This document shows, piece by piece, positions 22,451 to 33,005 of a stretch of DNA of 64,000 bases; within the stretch, counting starts at the first letter, position 1, and the number at the start of each line of letters is the position of its first letter. Where the stretch lies: the NCBI RefSeq assembly GCF_030867095.1, contig NC_081824.1, positions 146,225,433 through 146,289,432 of the forward strand, read 5' to 3'. The notes below the pieces were generated by a model, which saw only the letters and a list, made by a program, of their open reading frames with translations, was not told the DNA's origin and searched no databases. Both the position numbers and the translations under genes were made by a program. The DNA comes from Alligator mississippiensis (taxonomy: Eukaryota > Chordata > Crocodylia > Alligatoridae).

Positions 22451-22862
22451 TTTTATTAGTAAATGGTAAGGATGGTAAATCCAAAAAAAAAGATGACAAA
22501 GCCGATAGGGAAATACAGAACGCCCGGGCGAGGGACTAACAATAGAAGGATGGGGGTGAGGTTGGGAACGCACCTAGGTTACATGCGATACAAAGTTAGC
22601 CAACTAAGCCCGGGGGTAAGGGGAGAGGGGAGTGGGGGAGGGGAGGGAGGGGGAGGTTTCGCGACGCTGAGAGAGAAAGAGGATAGAAACACACATACCC
22701 GTGACAATGGTCCGCAATGGTGGAAGAAGTGGTCCTAAGATGAAGTGTCTCAGTCTAGATATAGTCTATCGCGGGGGTCCTCTTCAGGTGGCGCTGGGTC
22801 GTCGTCCGTTGTTGATGAGTCCTCTTGAAGCGAAGGTCCGTCTGTTGCAGAGGGGGGGCGGT
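22451..22862 (-). other. 3' UTR of the RLE-type LINE
   Basis: This joins the stop codon region of the LINE frame to the U2 fragment. The terminal minus-strand sequence holds TTACCAT twice and ends near CTAATAAAAGTCAA, with no long poly-A. The plus strand is very G-rich at 22613-22664 (runs of 3-6 G separated by A or T), so the element RNA is C-rich there. Confidence 0.65.
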
Positions 22863-25800
22863 TCAGGCGGTTCCCTCCGGGTCCGGTCCGGCGGCTGTTC
22901 TCCTGCTGGGGTCCGTGTACTGGCGGTGGCCCGTGATGTGTTCCACGTAAATGTCGCGGGACCACCGGATGGTGTCGGACACCATGAGGCAGCGCATCAG
23001 CTTGGCGTAGCGGTGGGAGACGCGGCAGGCGCGCAGGACGCTCTCGTTACTGGGGTCCCAGGCTCCGAGCGTTCCCACGATGAGCGCGTCGACCGTCACG
23101 TCGTAGCCGTGGCCCCTCAAGGTGTCGGCCAGCGGGGCGTACTTCTCCCGCTTGCGAGCCCGGGCGTCGGTGAAGGCTTGGCGCCGGTTCTCGAACGGGA
23201 TGGTGACGTCCACGATGGTGATCTTCTTGGCCTCCTCGTCGGTGATCACGATGTCGGGGCGCATCTGGCTCTCGCAGCCCGGGACGGTGCGGTTGACGGA
23301 GACCTGCCCCGCGGCGGCCGGGATGGCCCTCACCAGCCGGTCCTGGACAGCGTTGTGGCGGAGCTGCCAGGCCCTGGCGTGCGGCTTGCAGCTGCACAGC
23401 ACGTGGGGGAGGGTCTCGGCCGCGTAGCCGCACCGTCGGCACCTCTTGTCCCGGTGGCCGAAGCGGACGGCCCCGTTGAGAGGCAGGCAGTTGAGGCGGG
23501 AGCGGTGGAGGAAGCGCCAGTCCGCGAAGCGCGTGAAGCTCCCGCTAGGCATGAAGTGGTTGCTGGCGTCCCACTTCGAGGTGACGTCGAAGACCTTGCC
23601 CTGGTCGGGTTTGGCCCTCAGGTCGCCGGCGTATTTGTTGCGGACGGCGTCCTTCAGGAACCTCTCCAGGAAGGTCCTCGTGCGGGGCGTCACGGTCACG
23701 GAGTCGGCGTGCGGGGCTGGCTGCAGGGAGACTGCCAGCTCCCGGCGCTCCTCGGTCCAAGTCCAGGCGCAGCCGATGCGCTTCCCGAGGCGGCGCGTGG
23801 CATTGCGGGCTCGGCTCCACAGCGAGGCAAAGTCCCCGCCGTCTCGGCTGAACTCGCCCTCCAGCGAGCCGCTCAGGAAGGTGGCCAAGTCACGTCCGGT
23901 GGGTTGCCTGCCGATCCTCTTGCGGGCGGTCTCCTCCAGGGCGCTGGCGGCGATGATACTTACCGTCGCGTCCGGGCAGGTCAGGAGGCGGAAGGCGGGG
24001 GTGACCACGGCGATGTCGCCGAGGTCTCCCATGCGGGGCACGTTGGCACCCCCCTGCCGGTAGGGGATGTGCAGGACCTCGTTGCTGGCAGGCAGCGGCA
24101 GGTGCAGCCACTTCTTGAGCAGCCGTCGGATCTCGGCGTCCGCCTTCTTGAGGGGGGTCTTGGGGACTGCCGAGCCTCTCAGGACGAACGCGACGCGGGG
24201 GATGAGGAAAGTGTTCACCGCGTCGATCTTCTGCCACGGGGCCAGCAGGGACGAGTCCAGTTTGTGTGCGTCCTGCACGATGCCGTTGATGGTTTCCTCC
24301 AGCGTCTGCCTGGCCCGGTGGCCGGTGGGCGTCCCCAGGTGGCAGTAGGCCTCCCCGTCGCGCAGGTGCCGCATCGCCTGGCCCTGGATCGTGAAGGTGG
24401 AGTCCAGGACGCGGCTCTTCTGCTTCCCGTCGATGTGCAGGGAAGCGCACTTGGCGACGTTGAAACGCAGGCCCATCCACCTGGCTGCCTCCGACGTCAC
24501 GTCCAGCATCTGCTGCAGCTGGGTGGCGTCGGGGGCGAGGAGCACGAGGTCGTCGGCGTAGGCCAGGACGCTCAGCTTCTCGCCGTAGAGGTCGAGCCCG
24601 CCGGGGCCGCCTGCCATGGCTCGAAGGAGCGGTTCCATGGCCAGGTTGAAGATGATGGGGCTGAGGGGGCAGCCCTGTCTCACTCCCGACCGGATGGGGA
24701 TCTCTGTGGTCTCCCCGTCGGTGGCGCGGACGGTTGTGGTGCAGCCGTGGTAGAGCTCGCGCACCAGGTTGGTAACGCCGTCCGGCAGGCCCAGCTCGCG
24801 GAGGGTGTCGAAGATGTGGCGGTGGGGCACGGACCCGAAGGCGTTGGAAATGTCCAGCCACGCCACCGCGCACTGCTTCCTGGTCCTCCGGGCGTTGTCC
24901 AGGGCCATCTGGAGGGTGAAATTGTGCTCGTAGCAGCCCTCCGTGGACATGAAGCCCTTCTGGCTTCGGCTGACGGCTCCGCCGGTCACCGCCCAGTCGG
25001 TGATGCGGCCCGCCAGGCAGCCGGCGTAGAGTTTCGCGACGGTAGAGCACAGGGCGATGGGTCTCCAGTTGCCCGGGTCGTTCGGGTCTCCCTTCTTGTG
25101 GATGAGGACCGTCATGGCCCTCTTCCAGGCAGCGGGCGTGCGCCGGAACTCTCTGCACCTGTTGAAGAGAACAGAAAGAACAAGGCAGCCCGGGTCACGT
25201 TTTTTAAGGAGACCGTACCTGATCCCGTCCTTGCCGGGGGCGGTGTCCCTGGTCCTCTTCAGGCGGGCTTCCACCTCCTGCGGCGTGAAGGCATCCTCGA
25301 AGCCCTCCGCCGGGGGCACGGGGGTCAGCGCTTCGACGGTCGCAGGGCGTGGGGTGGCGGCATCCGTTGGAGGGTTGAAGACCCTGCTGAAATATCTGAA
25401 GAGAGCCTCCCGGGGGACCTGGCAGAAGGCCGAGGGTCCCTCCAGGATTTCTCTCACCGCCTTGGGACGGTTGGCCCGGTACAGCTTCTGGATCCGGGAG
25501 GCTGCCGCTGGGTCGTAGCGCTGGCGCCTGGGTTACCTTTGCGGTTGGGGCCTGTGGTCTCGTCGCGTCGCCGGTCTGTTGTTGTTTCCTCGGGGTTGGC
25601 CGGGCCGGGCGGCCGCCGAGAGCTCCTCTGTGAGCCGGGCCACCGAGGCCTCGAAAGCCTCGAAGGTGGTGGCCTGGGAGAGCTCCTCCAGCCAGAGGGT
25701 CTGCCATGGAGAGGGCATCCTCTGCTGTGGGGAGGGCTCCGCACCGGGAGATTCCGGCACGCTCGGGGGCCGGAGGGCACCCGGCGGCTCGGTTCCTCCC

Positions 25801-26360
25801 GGCGGCTCCGGAATCCTCGGCGGGGCGGGGGCCTCGGGTGGCCCCGGGGGTCCTGGTGGAGGGCTGTCCGGTCGGGGCGTCGCGTTCGGTTGGGGGACCC
25901 TGGGCGGAGGCCTGCACGGTGGCGTCATCGGGGCAGGTCTCTCCGTAGGGTGGTCCTCGGAGGTCTGGTCCGGTGGGGTTGTCGGCGGGGTGGCCGGTCT
26001 GGCGGGTCTCCGCGCCGCGGCCTGGGTGCGCCGGGCCGGGGCGGCGGACCTCACCAGCGTGCCGGGTCTCCTCTCTGCTCCGTGGTCTTGGCATACCTTC
26101 TGGTGATTCTTGAGGAGCTTCAAGGCCTCGTATTCGGTGCCGCAGAGGGAGCAGTAAAAAGCTAGGCGCAGCTGGTGGAAGCGCCGCAGGTGCTTGTTCA
26201 TGTCGCCGTGCGACCTGTACTGTCTCGGCGGGTGGCAGGTCGGGCAGAACAGCTTGTCCGGAAGAGGGAAGGGGAGGAACGTGAGCGCCGTCACGTCTGC
26301 TCCTTCCCCTGGGTCGTCCGTGGGGGGGTCCGGTGTCGGGGGGGTTCGGGGCTCCTCCAC
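22863..26360 (-). CDS. RLE-type LINE polyprotein: zinc fingers, reverse transcriptase, restriction-like endonuclease (NeSL/Utopia-like), one in-frame stop
   Basis: One frame of about 1,165 codons runs from 26360 to 22863, broken only by a TAA at 25535-25533. The N-terminal part has two zinc fingers: CX2CX14HX4H (C39, C42, H57, H62) and CX2CX12HX3C (C70, C73, H86, C90), then a Pro-rich linker. After the stop comes QRYDPAAASRIQKLYRANRP, typical of this clade before the RT. In the 864-residue main part, motif A is WLDISNAFGSVPH (D202), then RSGVRQGCPLSP, and YADD at 300-303. C-terminal: CX2CX8HX4C (673-690), LRHN (699-702), RPD (733-735) and VDVT (D750) with KREKY, the PD-(D/E)XK-like restriction endonuclease that nicks the target. 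I see no Ulp1-like protease. The start is unclear: the first in-frame codon listed is GTG and an ATG at 26388 is in another frame. NeSL-clade Utopia is the best match; R2-like relatives are the alternative. Confidence 0.85.
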
Positions 26361-27102
26361 CAGCGTGGGGAGCCCCTGGGGGGGGCATCCTCGGGGCCGC
26401 CGGGGTCCGGGGGTCGTCGCCGTTCAGGGCCCGCCGTCGTCACCGAGGCGCCGTGGGGGTCCGGAGGGCTCCGCTGTCGCTCGGGACGCTCCGTCGTTGT
26501 CCGGGGGGCGTCCTCGGGCTCCGGGGTCCTCCGCCGGGAGGTGGCTCTCGTCAGCCGGGGTTCCGGGCTTTGAGAGTCTCTCTGCCTCCGGGGGTGGATC
26601 GATGGTCGGGGGTCCGCCGCCGCCTGTCGGGGTCCCGACATCGTGGGGGGGTGCGTTGGGGTTCTTCGCCGGCTCGGGTTCGCTGGTCTACCCTCCTGGG
26701 AGGGTCCTCCGGGATCCGCAGTCGACGTTCTGCCCTAGCTGGGGTCTCCGTGCCTCGAGCGTTCTCGACAGTGGATCAGGGCGTCCTTGAGACCTGGGGG
26801 TGTTGCTCCACGTTCCGTCCTCCGAACCCTGGCGTTCGCCTACCGACCGAGGTCTTCGGCTACTAGCCCGAGCTGGGGTTTTTGCTTTATCGGGGTCCAG
26901 CGAGCCAGAACACCCTTTGGCTACTAACCTGGGAAGCACGGTCGCTTGCGCAACCGGATACCCTTTCGGACGTACTGGCGGCACCGCCTTCTCTAGCCCG
27001 TCATGACTGACGAGAACCCTCGCTGCAGCAGGAGAAAGGAAAGCAAGCTGCTAGTCAGCTCACTTTTTGTCTCTACAGTTCCGGCAGTCTGCCGGACTGG
27101 GT

Positions 27103-27150
27103 TGGCACCGGTCCTGGAAATAGTGCAATACCAGGCCGGGCGCAGGGCGA
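27103..27150 (-). pseudogene. second U2 snRNA 3'-end scrap (about nt 140-187)
   Basis: The minus strand reads CCGGCCTGGTATTGCAC, then TTCCAGGACCGGTGCC, matching the U2 3' terminus with a few changes. It differs from the neighbouring fragment at 27187-27314, so it comes from another U2 copy. Just downstream is a 6-bp stem hairpin (TCCGGC, AGACT, GCCGGA). About 26 nt downstream is ACAAAAAGTGAG, which vaguely resembles an snRNA 3' box (GTTTN0-3AAARNNAGA); I would not rely on it. Confidence 0.75.
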
Positions 27151-27175
27151 AAGTAAGTGTTTCTCCGTCTTTTTT

Positions 27176-27303
27176 CAGCGATTAAACTGCAATACCGGGC
27201 CGATGCGTGGAGGGGCTGGAGCAAGCTCCGAGGCCCGCTCCCGGCACCTAAATGCGTTTAATGCGTCGGTCCTCACATCGAGGACGTATCAGCGATTAAA
27301 CTG
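27176..27303 (-). repeat. 14-bp direct repeat bracketing U2 sequence
   Basis: CAGCGATTAAACTG stands at 27176-27189 and again at 27290-27303, 114 bp apart. On the minus strand it is U2 nt 50-63 (CAGTTTAATCGCTG). The first copy is where it belongs in U2; the second is joined to U2 nt 166 through the shared CTG. This is a mark of a partial tandem duplication, unequal exchange or template switch within U2. Confidence 0.8.
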
Positions 27304-27314
27304 ATAAGAACAGA
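27187..27314 (-). pseudogene. U2 snRNA middle part (about nt 38-166)
   Basis: The minus strand begins ATCTGTTCTTATCAGTTTAAT, exactly U2 nt 38 onward except for a change to CG at nt 59-60. It keeps the IIa-type stem (CGTCCTC, GATGT, GAGGACCG), the AGCTTGCTCC block and CCACGCATCG. The Sm site AUUUUUGG is shortened to ATTTAGG, and the segment before stem III is GC-rich and changed. It is much closer to canonical U2 than the piece at 22298-22450. With the 5' piece at 38207-38249 it makes one interrupted U2 copy. The altered Sm site argues that it was already a pseudogene or a diverged variant. Confidence 0.9.
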
Positions 27315-27336
27315 TTTTTTTTTTTTTTTTTTTTTC

Positions 27337-27560
27337 CTTCGTTCACCACCACCAGGAAAAACCTCTCTCCTTCACATCACAGCACAACAAACCTTCCCGT
27401 ACAAAACTGGACAACGCTTGTCTCTTTGTTACAGATTCAAACTACAAAACCATTTTAGCTCTCCCTTAAGTAACAACACTGAACATAAAATAACATCACA
27501 TAACATAACATCTATCCAAACAGTTGTTTACTCCACCTTTCCCACCCCCTTCCTGCCCTC
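27337..27560 (-). other. 3' UTR of LINE copy A
   Basis: Non-coding, nearly the same as the 3' UTR of copy B, with the repeated words ATAACATC and CATAAC on the plus strand. It ends GGTGGTGGTGAACGAAGG before the poly-A, without the short ATGCTTTTAAT extension that copy B has. Confidence 0.7.
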
Positions 27561-30500
27561 TCACTCGAACAGTTTCTGCCACTCAATACCTTCCCACTCT
27601 CCTTCTCCTTTCCGTCGATAGTACCCCAACTCTGCGTACGCTAAATACACACATTCCCGTGGTGTGAAATAAAGCCCCTTCTGTACCAATAAACATCGCG
27701 TTTTCCACAGTGCCATCCTTGTACACAACAGTAAAACCCGAATCTCCCATTCCCACACTTTATGCCTCGCCAGCCCGTACACCGCTCCCTCGTACCTCAC
27801 GCAATCCCCCCACCCTATCTCTTTACAAAACTTCGCCACCTTCTGCCAAACCTTCTGTGCATATGAGCATTCCCATAGCACGTGGAACACCGTTTCCTCC
27901 CTGCTGCATAGTTCCCTCGGACACTCCCCTGACCTTAGCAGACCCCATTTCCGCTGCTCTGCCCTCACCGGTAGCACTTTCCTGACCGCTCGCCACGCAA
28001 AATCCTCGTGCTCCCCCTTCCATCTTTTCCCCACTATCCCCTTCCAGGCCCTTCCCACCTGCCCTTCTGACAACTCCCCTATATCTGCCATCTCATCCTT
28101 TGCTCTGATTCCTCTCAGCACCTTCTTTGCTTCTCTCAGTCCCTCGCACCCTAACTCCTCCAGCCCCTTCGCTCTCAAAAAGGCCCAGGCCCGTGCATAC
28201 CACTTGGGCGGTCTCTCGGCCCACAAGCCCGTCCACCTCTCTCCGTATAATCCCAACCTCCTTAAAAACCTTCCCGCCCAATATCTGCACAACGCCGCCA
28301 CTTTCTTTCCCTCCAAACCCGCAATTCGCACCACCCCTTTCCAAAAGTGCACGTACAGGAACACCTCTAGTTCCGGCACGCCCCAGCCTCCCAAGTTCTC
28401 CCCCTTATATATCTCCCTCCTCGCCACCTTCTCCGTCTGCCCACCCCAGAAAAAGAGACATATCTCCCTTTGCACCCGCCTCACCTGCAACCAGGTAGGC
28501 GGGTATACCGTTGCCACAAACAAAATTGTTGGCAGCAGAAACTGTTTCATAATCCCCACCTTTCCCCGAAACGTCAACTTCCTCGTACGCCATAGCCCTA
28601 CCACCTTCCTCACCTTCCCTCGAAGCGCCTCCCACGCCCGTTCCCCCTTCCCCTTCACATCCATATAGACTCCCAACACCTTCAAACCCTCCTTCTCCAC
28701 CTGCCACCCCACCTCCTCCAGTCCGGCCCACTCCCCCAGCGCTAACAAACTGCTTTTCCCTGTGTTCACTCGTGGCCCCGCTGCTTCTCCATATTCCTTA
28801 ATGCTTTCTACCACCCTCTCCAAGGACCCCCTATCCCGCACCATAAACATCACATCATCCATATACAGAGTCACTCTCACTTCTCCTCCCCCCGGCACCG
28901 GTATTCCTCTCACTCTCCCATCTCTCCTCACTCTCTGTGCCAACGGCTCTATGCCGCACACAAACAGCTCCGGAGATAGGGGGCACCCCTGGCGCACCCC
29001 TCTCTCCACCCTGAATTCCTCTCCCAAACAGCCCTTCACCGAGATCCTGCTCCTCGCCCCTCTATACAGGGCTCCCACCCACCCCACAAATTTCCCAGGG
29101 AAGCCCATCCGGTCCAACACCTTAAACAGGAAACCATGCTCCAAACTGTCATATGCCTTCTCTAGATCTACACTACCCATCACCACTTTCCACCCCCTTT
29201 CTCCCACATACTCCAAAGTATCTCTCCATACCCACTGCGTGTCCCCCAGCCTCCTCCCCTTCACTGCACACGTCTGGTCTTCCCCCACCACCTCTCCCAT
29301 CACCTTCCCCATCCTTGTTGCCAGCACCTTTGAGAACTTGTAATCCACATTCAATAAAGTAATCGGTCTCCAGTTCTTCAACACTTCCTTGTCCCCTTTG
29401 TTATGCAACAACACCACCACCCCCACCGCAAAGCCCTCCCCGACCACCCCTGATTCCATTACCTCCCAAAACATCTCCACCACATCCTCCCCCACCACCC
29501 CCCAGAAACGCTCGTAAAATTCAGCCGGCAACCCATCCAAACCCGGTGTCTTCCCCTTCTTCATCTGCCCCAACACCTCCTTCACTTCTTCCTCCGTGAC
29601 GTCCCTCTCCAATTCCACCCTCTCCCTTTCTTCTACCCGCTTTTCCAGCTCCCCCAAAAACCTCTCCCCCGCCATCCCATCCACCTCTCGCTTTTTATAC
29701 AGCTCCGCATAGAAACCTGTCACCTCCTTTAACACCTCCCTTTGCGACTCGACCCTCACTCCCTTCCCTGTCACCACCGCCCCCACTTCCTTGCTCCCTT
29801 TTTTAACTCTTCCTGCAAAATACTTCCCCCATTCCTCCCCCTCCCCCATCCACGGAGCCCGTGCTAAAAACATCCTTTCCTGTTCCTTCCCCCGAAACCA
29901 TTCCTCTACCGCCCGTTTCGCCTCCCCCAACTCCCGCTTCACTTCCTTTCCCCCATCGCTTCTCGAATCAACCCCTGAACCTTCCCCTGCAATCTCCCCA
30001 GCTCCTTCCTCTTCTCCCACGCCTGCCGTTTTCCAACTCTACTAAACCACCCCTTGATCTTCTCCTTCATAACTCTCCACCATTCCCAATGTGATTTAAA
30101 CAGCACTCTTGTTGTTCTCCACCTCTTATATTCCCTCCCAAAGGCTTTGCACACCCGTTCGTCTTCCAGCACCCTCGTGTTCAGCTTCCACACCCCCTTC
30201 CCTCTCCCTCCCCCGACCCGTAACTGTACCCTCAACATCTTGTGATCGCTGAAACCCACTTCCACCACCTCCTTCCTTTCCACCCCCACTCCTTCCGAAA
30301 CCAACACAAAATCAATTCTCGACACCTTCTGTCCCCTGGGGTCAATCCTCGTTCCCACCCGCTCTCCCTTCCAGACATCCACCAGCCCCTCTTCCCGAAT
30401 CCAATTCCCCAAACACCTCCCTGTACTATCCAAACTTCCCCCGCCAACCCCCCCTTCCCTATCCCCTCCCTCGAGAATGCAGTTGAAATCTCCGACAAAA

Positions 30501-30955
30501 ACTTTCTTCCCTCCCCCTCCCCCACATATCGCCAATCTCCGAAAGAATTCCCTCCGTTCCTCCTTCACCGCCGGTGCGTAGACATTGAAAACCCCCACCT
30601 CCTCCCCCCCCACCTCCACCTTCATGTGTTGCAGGCGCCCCTCAACTAATACCTCCACCCCGGTTACTTTTACCCGTGTTTCATCCACTAAGATTCCCAC
30701 CCCCACCGCTTTATTTCCACCCGCCCCGGCCCACCACGATCTTCCCTTATCCCATCTTCTCCGTAGCACCCCGTAATCTTCTTCCCACCCGATCCCACAC
30801 TCTTGTAAACAAATAATATCAGCCCTCACCGCCCTCAGAAACCCTCCCATCCTTTCCCACCGTTTCTTAGATGCTAGACTCCTCACATTTAAGGAGACAA
30901 CACACAATGCCCCTGCCATGGCGAGTAGCAATAACAAAAACTTCCCCTTGTTCAC
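27561..30955 (-). CDS. ORF2 of LINE copy A: endonuclease plus reverse transcriptase, one frameshift
   Basis: The protein would nick U2 DNA with an APE-type endonuclease and reverse-transcribe the LINE RNA from the nick. The first piece (30955-29939) holds the whole endonuclease: SLNVRSL, LQE, NVYAP, GDFNC, SRIDFVL and SDHKML. A one-base loss in a C run near 29945 shifts the frame. The remainder (to 27561) holds the RT with GKTPGLDGLPAEFYERFW, VDLEKAYDSLEHG, RGVRQGCPLSP and LYMDDVMFM, and a C-terminal Cys/His motif (CPRELCSREETVFHVLWEC). Compared with copy B it also lacks one Leu in NVDYKLFSK (3-bp deletion near 29338). Its first codon as read (30955) is GTG; the likely ATG begins MAGALCVVSL. 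Confidence 0.88.
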
Positions 30956-32690
30956 ACTTCTTCCCCACTCTCACTCTCCGATGTCTCCAGCACAGGTTCC
31001 ACCCCTTTCCGCCATTTCCCAGAAGTTTTCAAATGCTCCCCCACCACTTTTGGGTTCAAAAATCCCAAAATGTCCGCCGTTTCCCTTTCCCCCTCTCCCT
31101 TTTCTTTCTTCTTCCCTTTCCCTCTGTCCTTTCCACCTTCGGTTTGCACCCCCGGCTTCTTCGTCTCCTTTTCCTCTCCGCCGGAGTTCTTCCTTTTCTT
31201 GAGACTCCCGTCTCGCCCTTGCTCGATTGCCTCCATCTCCTCCAGTTGTTCTACCCACGCTTTCTCTTTTATACGACTCGTCTTTTGTCCCTTTTCATGT
31301 TGCCTTTCCAAGTCTGCTACCATACCCCTCAAATGTTGCAATCCCTCAGCCTCCCTTCCTTCCTCCTCTGTTTTCTGTGTCCACTTCTCCACATTTTCCT
31401 CCTCTACCAGCTCTTTGGCTGCCTCTTCGATCCCCTCGTAAACCTCCTCCTCCTTCTCGAATCTTTCCTCAACCTGTGTTTCCTCCACACACATCTCATC
31501 CCCTTGCTCTGGCACAAACCTCCGTGCCTCCTCCTCCATTATTCTCACTTCCTCCCGGGCCTCCTCACGACTCCCCGCCATCCGTACGCGGTTAGCGTAG
31601 GACGAGGGGCCCGCCTGCTGCGTGTCCCTCCTGCCCGCAACCCTGACACACAATGCTCCCCTTACAAAATTGGGCTGTGTGCCCCAGGCCCCGACAGCGG
31701 TAACACACAGTAAGGCGACAGAACGCCGCCAGGTGCCCCTCTTGCCCGCACCGGTTACACAACTTGGGCTGATCGTGATATACCACGTAACCTCTGCATG
31801 GCCCAATTTGCACCGCCAAAGCTAAGTGCTTGACTGCCCCGGGCTTTCCCACCACCTCGCGGAGCGTCACCTTTGCTTTCCATGCCCCAGTCCACACCCC
31901 CCAGCGATCACACTCTCTCTCGACAAAAGCCACCCGTTCCACCTGCTGCTCCAGCCATCTTTTAACTTCATCTTTTTGGTCCACCTCAGTAAACATCTTG
32001 ATGTAGAGAACTCTCTCTCGCGCTCTCCGCCCCATGTCAAAAACCAGGCCCTCCAGGTCCCCTCTGTTCTGGGCCTCCTCATGTGCCTTCCAAAATGCTG
32101 CATAACTGTTCCCATTTTCAAACGTGACATTCCAAACTTTTCTGTTATCGAATGCAATTACACAGTACAAGTCTCTCGGGTTCACTTTGAGAACCTTCAA
32201 AAGCACCTCTGCCATGAACTCCCCACGCCTCAGCGTCTTGCTTCCTTTATAGCCCTCAGGTCTGAAGGTTATTTTCACCCTCCATTTTGTGCCCTGGCCA
32301 CCATTTCCTGCTTCTTCAGGCTCTGCCTCTTCCTCTGGCCCTGGTATCTCCCGACGACTTCTTGCCCCAGCGAGGCTCCTCCTCCATCTTCAGGGGTCTT
32401 CTGCCCCCCCCGCTCCCACGTGGGCCTTCCCTTTTCGCTGAACGCGGGTCCACCCCTCCTCCTCCTTCTCCATCGCCATTTGCTCACCATCTCTGGTCTC
32501 CGCCCAGTCACCGATATGATTCGCCAAACGACGTCTCTGCTCTCGGACTCTCTCCGCCTCGGTTCCTGCCTCCACCGTCATCTGCATATTCATCTGCATA
32601 TCCGACCTCACCTTCGAAGCAGCCATTACGCTCTATGTCACTGTCTCCTCCGTCTCTTGCACTGTGCTGCTCGTGGGTTTCTAGAGACCC
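30952..32690 (-). pseudogene. ORF1 of LINE copy A, gag-like with CCHC knuckles, broken
   Basis: This corresponds to ORF1 of copy B: an RNA-binding protein with three zinc knuckles and a Glu/Lys-rich tail. The start codon seen in copy B reads ACG here and an early in-frame stop follows (PWRD-like region near 32640). A C run near 32404 has one extra base, and two bases (GT) are missing near 31622, which cuts the third knuckle (CX2CX4HX4C) after its His. The two upstream knuckles (CNRCGQEGHLAAFC and CYRCRGLGHTAQFC) are intact. It ends immediately before ORF2. Confidence 0.82.
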
Positions 32691-32728
32691 CACATGACTA
32701 GCACATTAGTTCTTACACTGAAAACAGC

Positions 32729-32769
<41 letters not shown>

Positions 32770-32771
<2 letters not shown>

Positions 32772-33005
32772 TAAAAGCATCCTTCCTTCACCACCACCAG
32801 GAAAAACCTCTCTCCTTCACATCACAGCACAACAAACCTTCCCGTACAAAACTGGAAAGCGCTTGTCTCTTTGTTACAGGTTCAAACTACAAAACCATTT
32901 TAGCTCTCCCTTAAGTAACAACGCTGAACATAAAATAACATCACATAACATAACATCTATCCAAACAGTTGTTTACTCCACCTTTCCCACCCCTTTCCTG
33001 CCCTC
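32770..33005 (-). other. 3' UTR of LINE copy B
   Basis: Non-coding. Compared with copy A it carries an extra ATGCTTTTAAT-like stretch between GAAGGAAGG and the poly-A. The rest is nearly identical to copy A. Confidence 0.7.

Larger units (their letters stand above)
22451..27050 (-). mobile_element. near full-length RLE-type LINE, Utopia-like, at a U2 site
   Basis: Its 3' end abuts U2 at about nucleotide 35-41 (22450). Its coding part has a single stop. The DNA is strikingly GC- and CpG-rich against CpG-poor surroundings, so the insertion has not had long to decay by methylation, or is kept unmethylated. A 5' UTR occupies about 26390-27050 and contains two similar words, GGCTACTAGCCCGAG (26850s) and GGCTACTAACCTGGG (26920s). 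The 5' boundary is not sharp; the sequence immediately upstream is U2 3'-end material (27103-27150), not the U2 5' end expected of a simple insertion. Utopia elements are known to target U2 snRNA genes. Confidence 0.75.
27315..32731 (-). mobile_element. Tx1-type (Keno-like) LINE copy A in U2
   Basis: A full-length, minus-strand L1-like element. The 3' end is a poly-A of about 22 (T at 27315-27336) attached to U2 ATCTGTTC. The 5' end is GGCTGTTTTCAGTG at 32729, preceded by two bases and then by the poly-A of copy B. It differs from copy B by a few percent at most by eye. It carries ORF1 with several breaks and ORF2 with one frameshift. Keno elements of the Tx1 clade are the known L1-like LINEs that target U2 snRNA genes, which fits the flank. 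Confidence 0.85.

Noticed and set aside
22701-26165. 1,154-codon open frame on the plus strand
   Set aside because: It is antisense to the RLE-type LINE. High GC leaves few stops, and the translation is low-complexity Gly/Arg/Val-rich with no domain, while the minus strand carries all RT and endonuclease motifs.
22863-26360. R2 as the family of the RLE LINE
   Set aside because: The flank is U2 snRNA, not 28S rRNA, and the zinc-finger pair with QRYDP-type linker fits NeSL/Utopia better. A phylogeny would settle it.
27084-27100. snRNA 3' box after the U2 scrap
   Set aside because: ACAAAAAGTGAG fits the consensus only loosely and lies about 26 nt past the RNA end, further than usual.
27145-27178. 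GTAAGT...TTTTTTCAG on the plus strand, looking like a tiny intron
   Set aside because: Only about 26 nt long, far below the vertebrate minimum, and inside U2-derived sequence on the opposite strand.
28127-32701. Many plus-strand frames rich in Pro, Ser and Leu across the LINE pair
   Set aside because: They mirror the minus-strand ORF1 and ORF2, whose purine-rich coding strand gives a stop-poor pyrimidine-rich complement. The same shadows recur in both copies.
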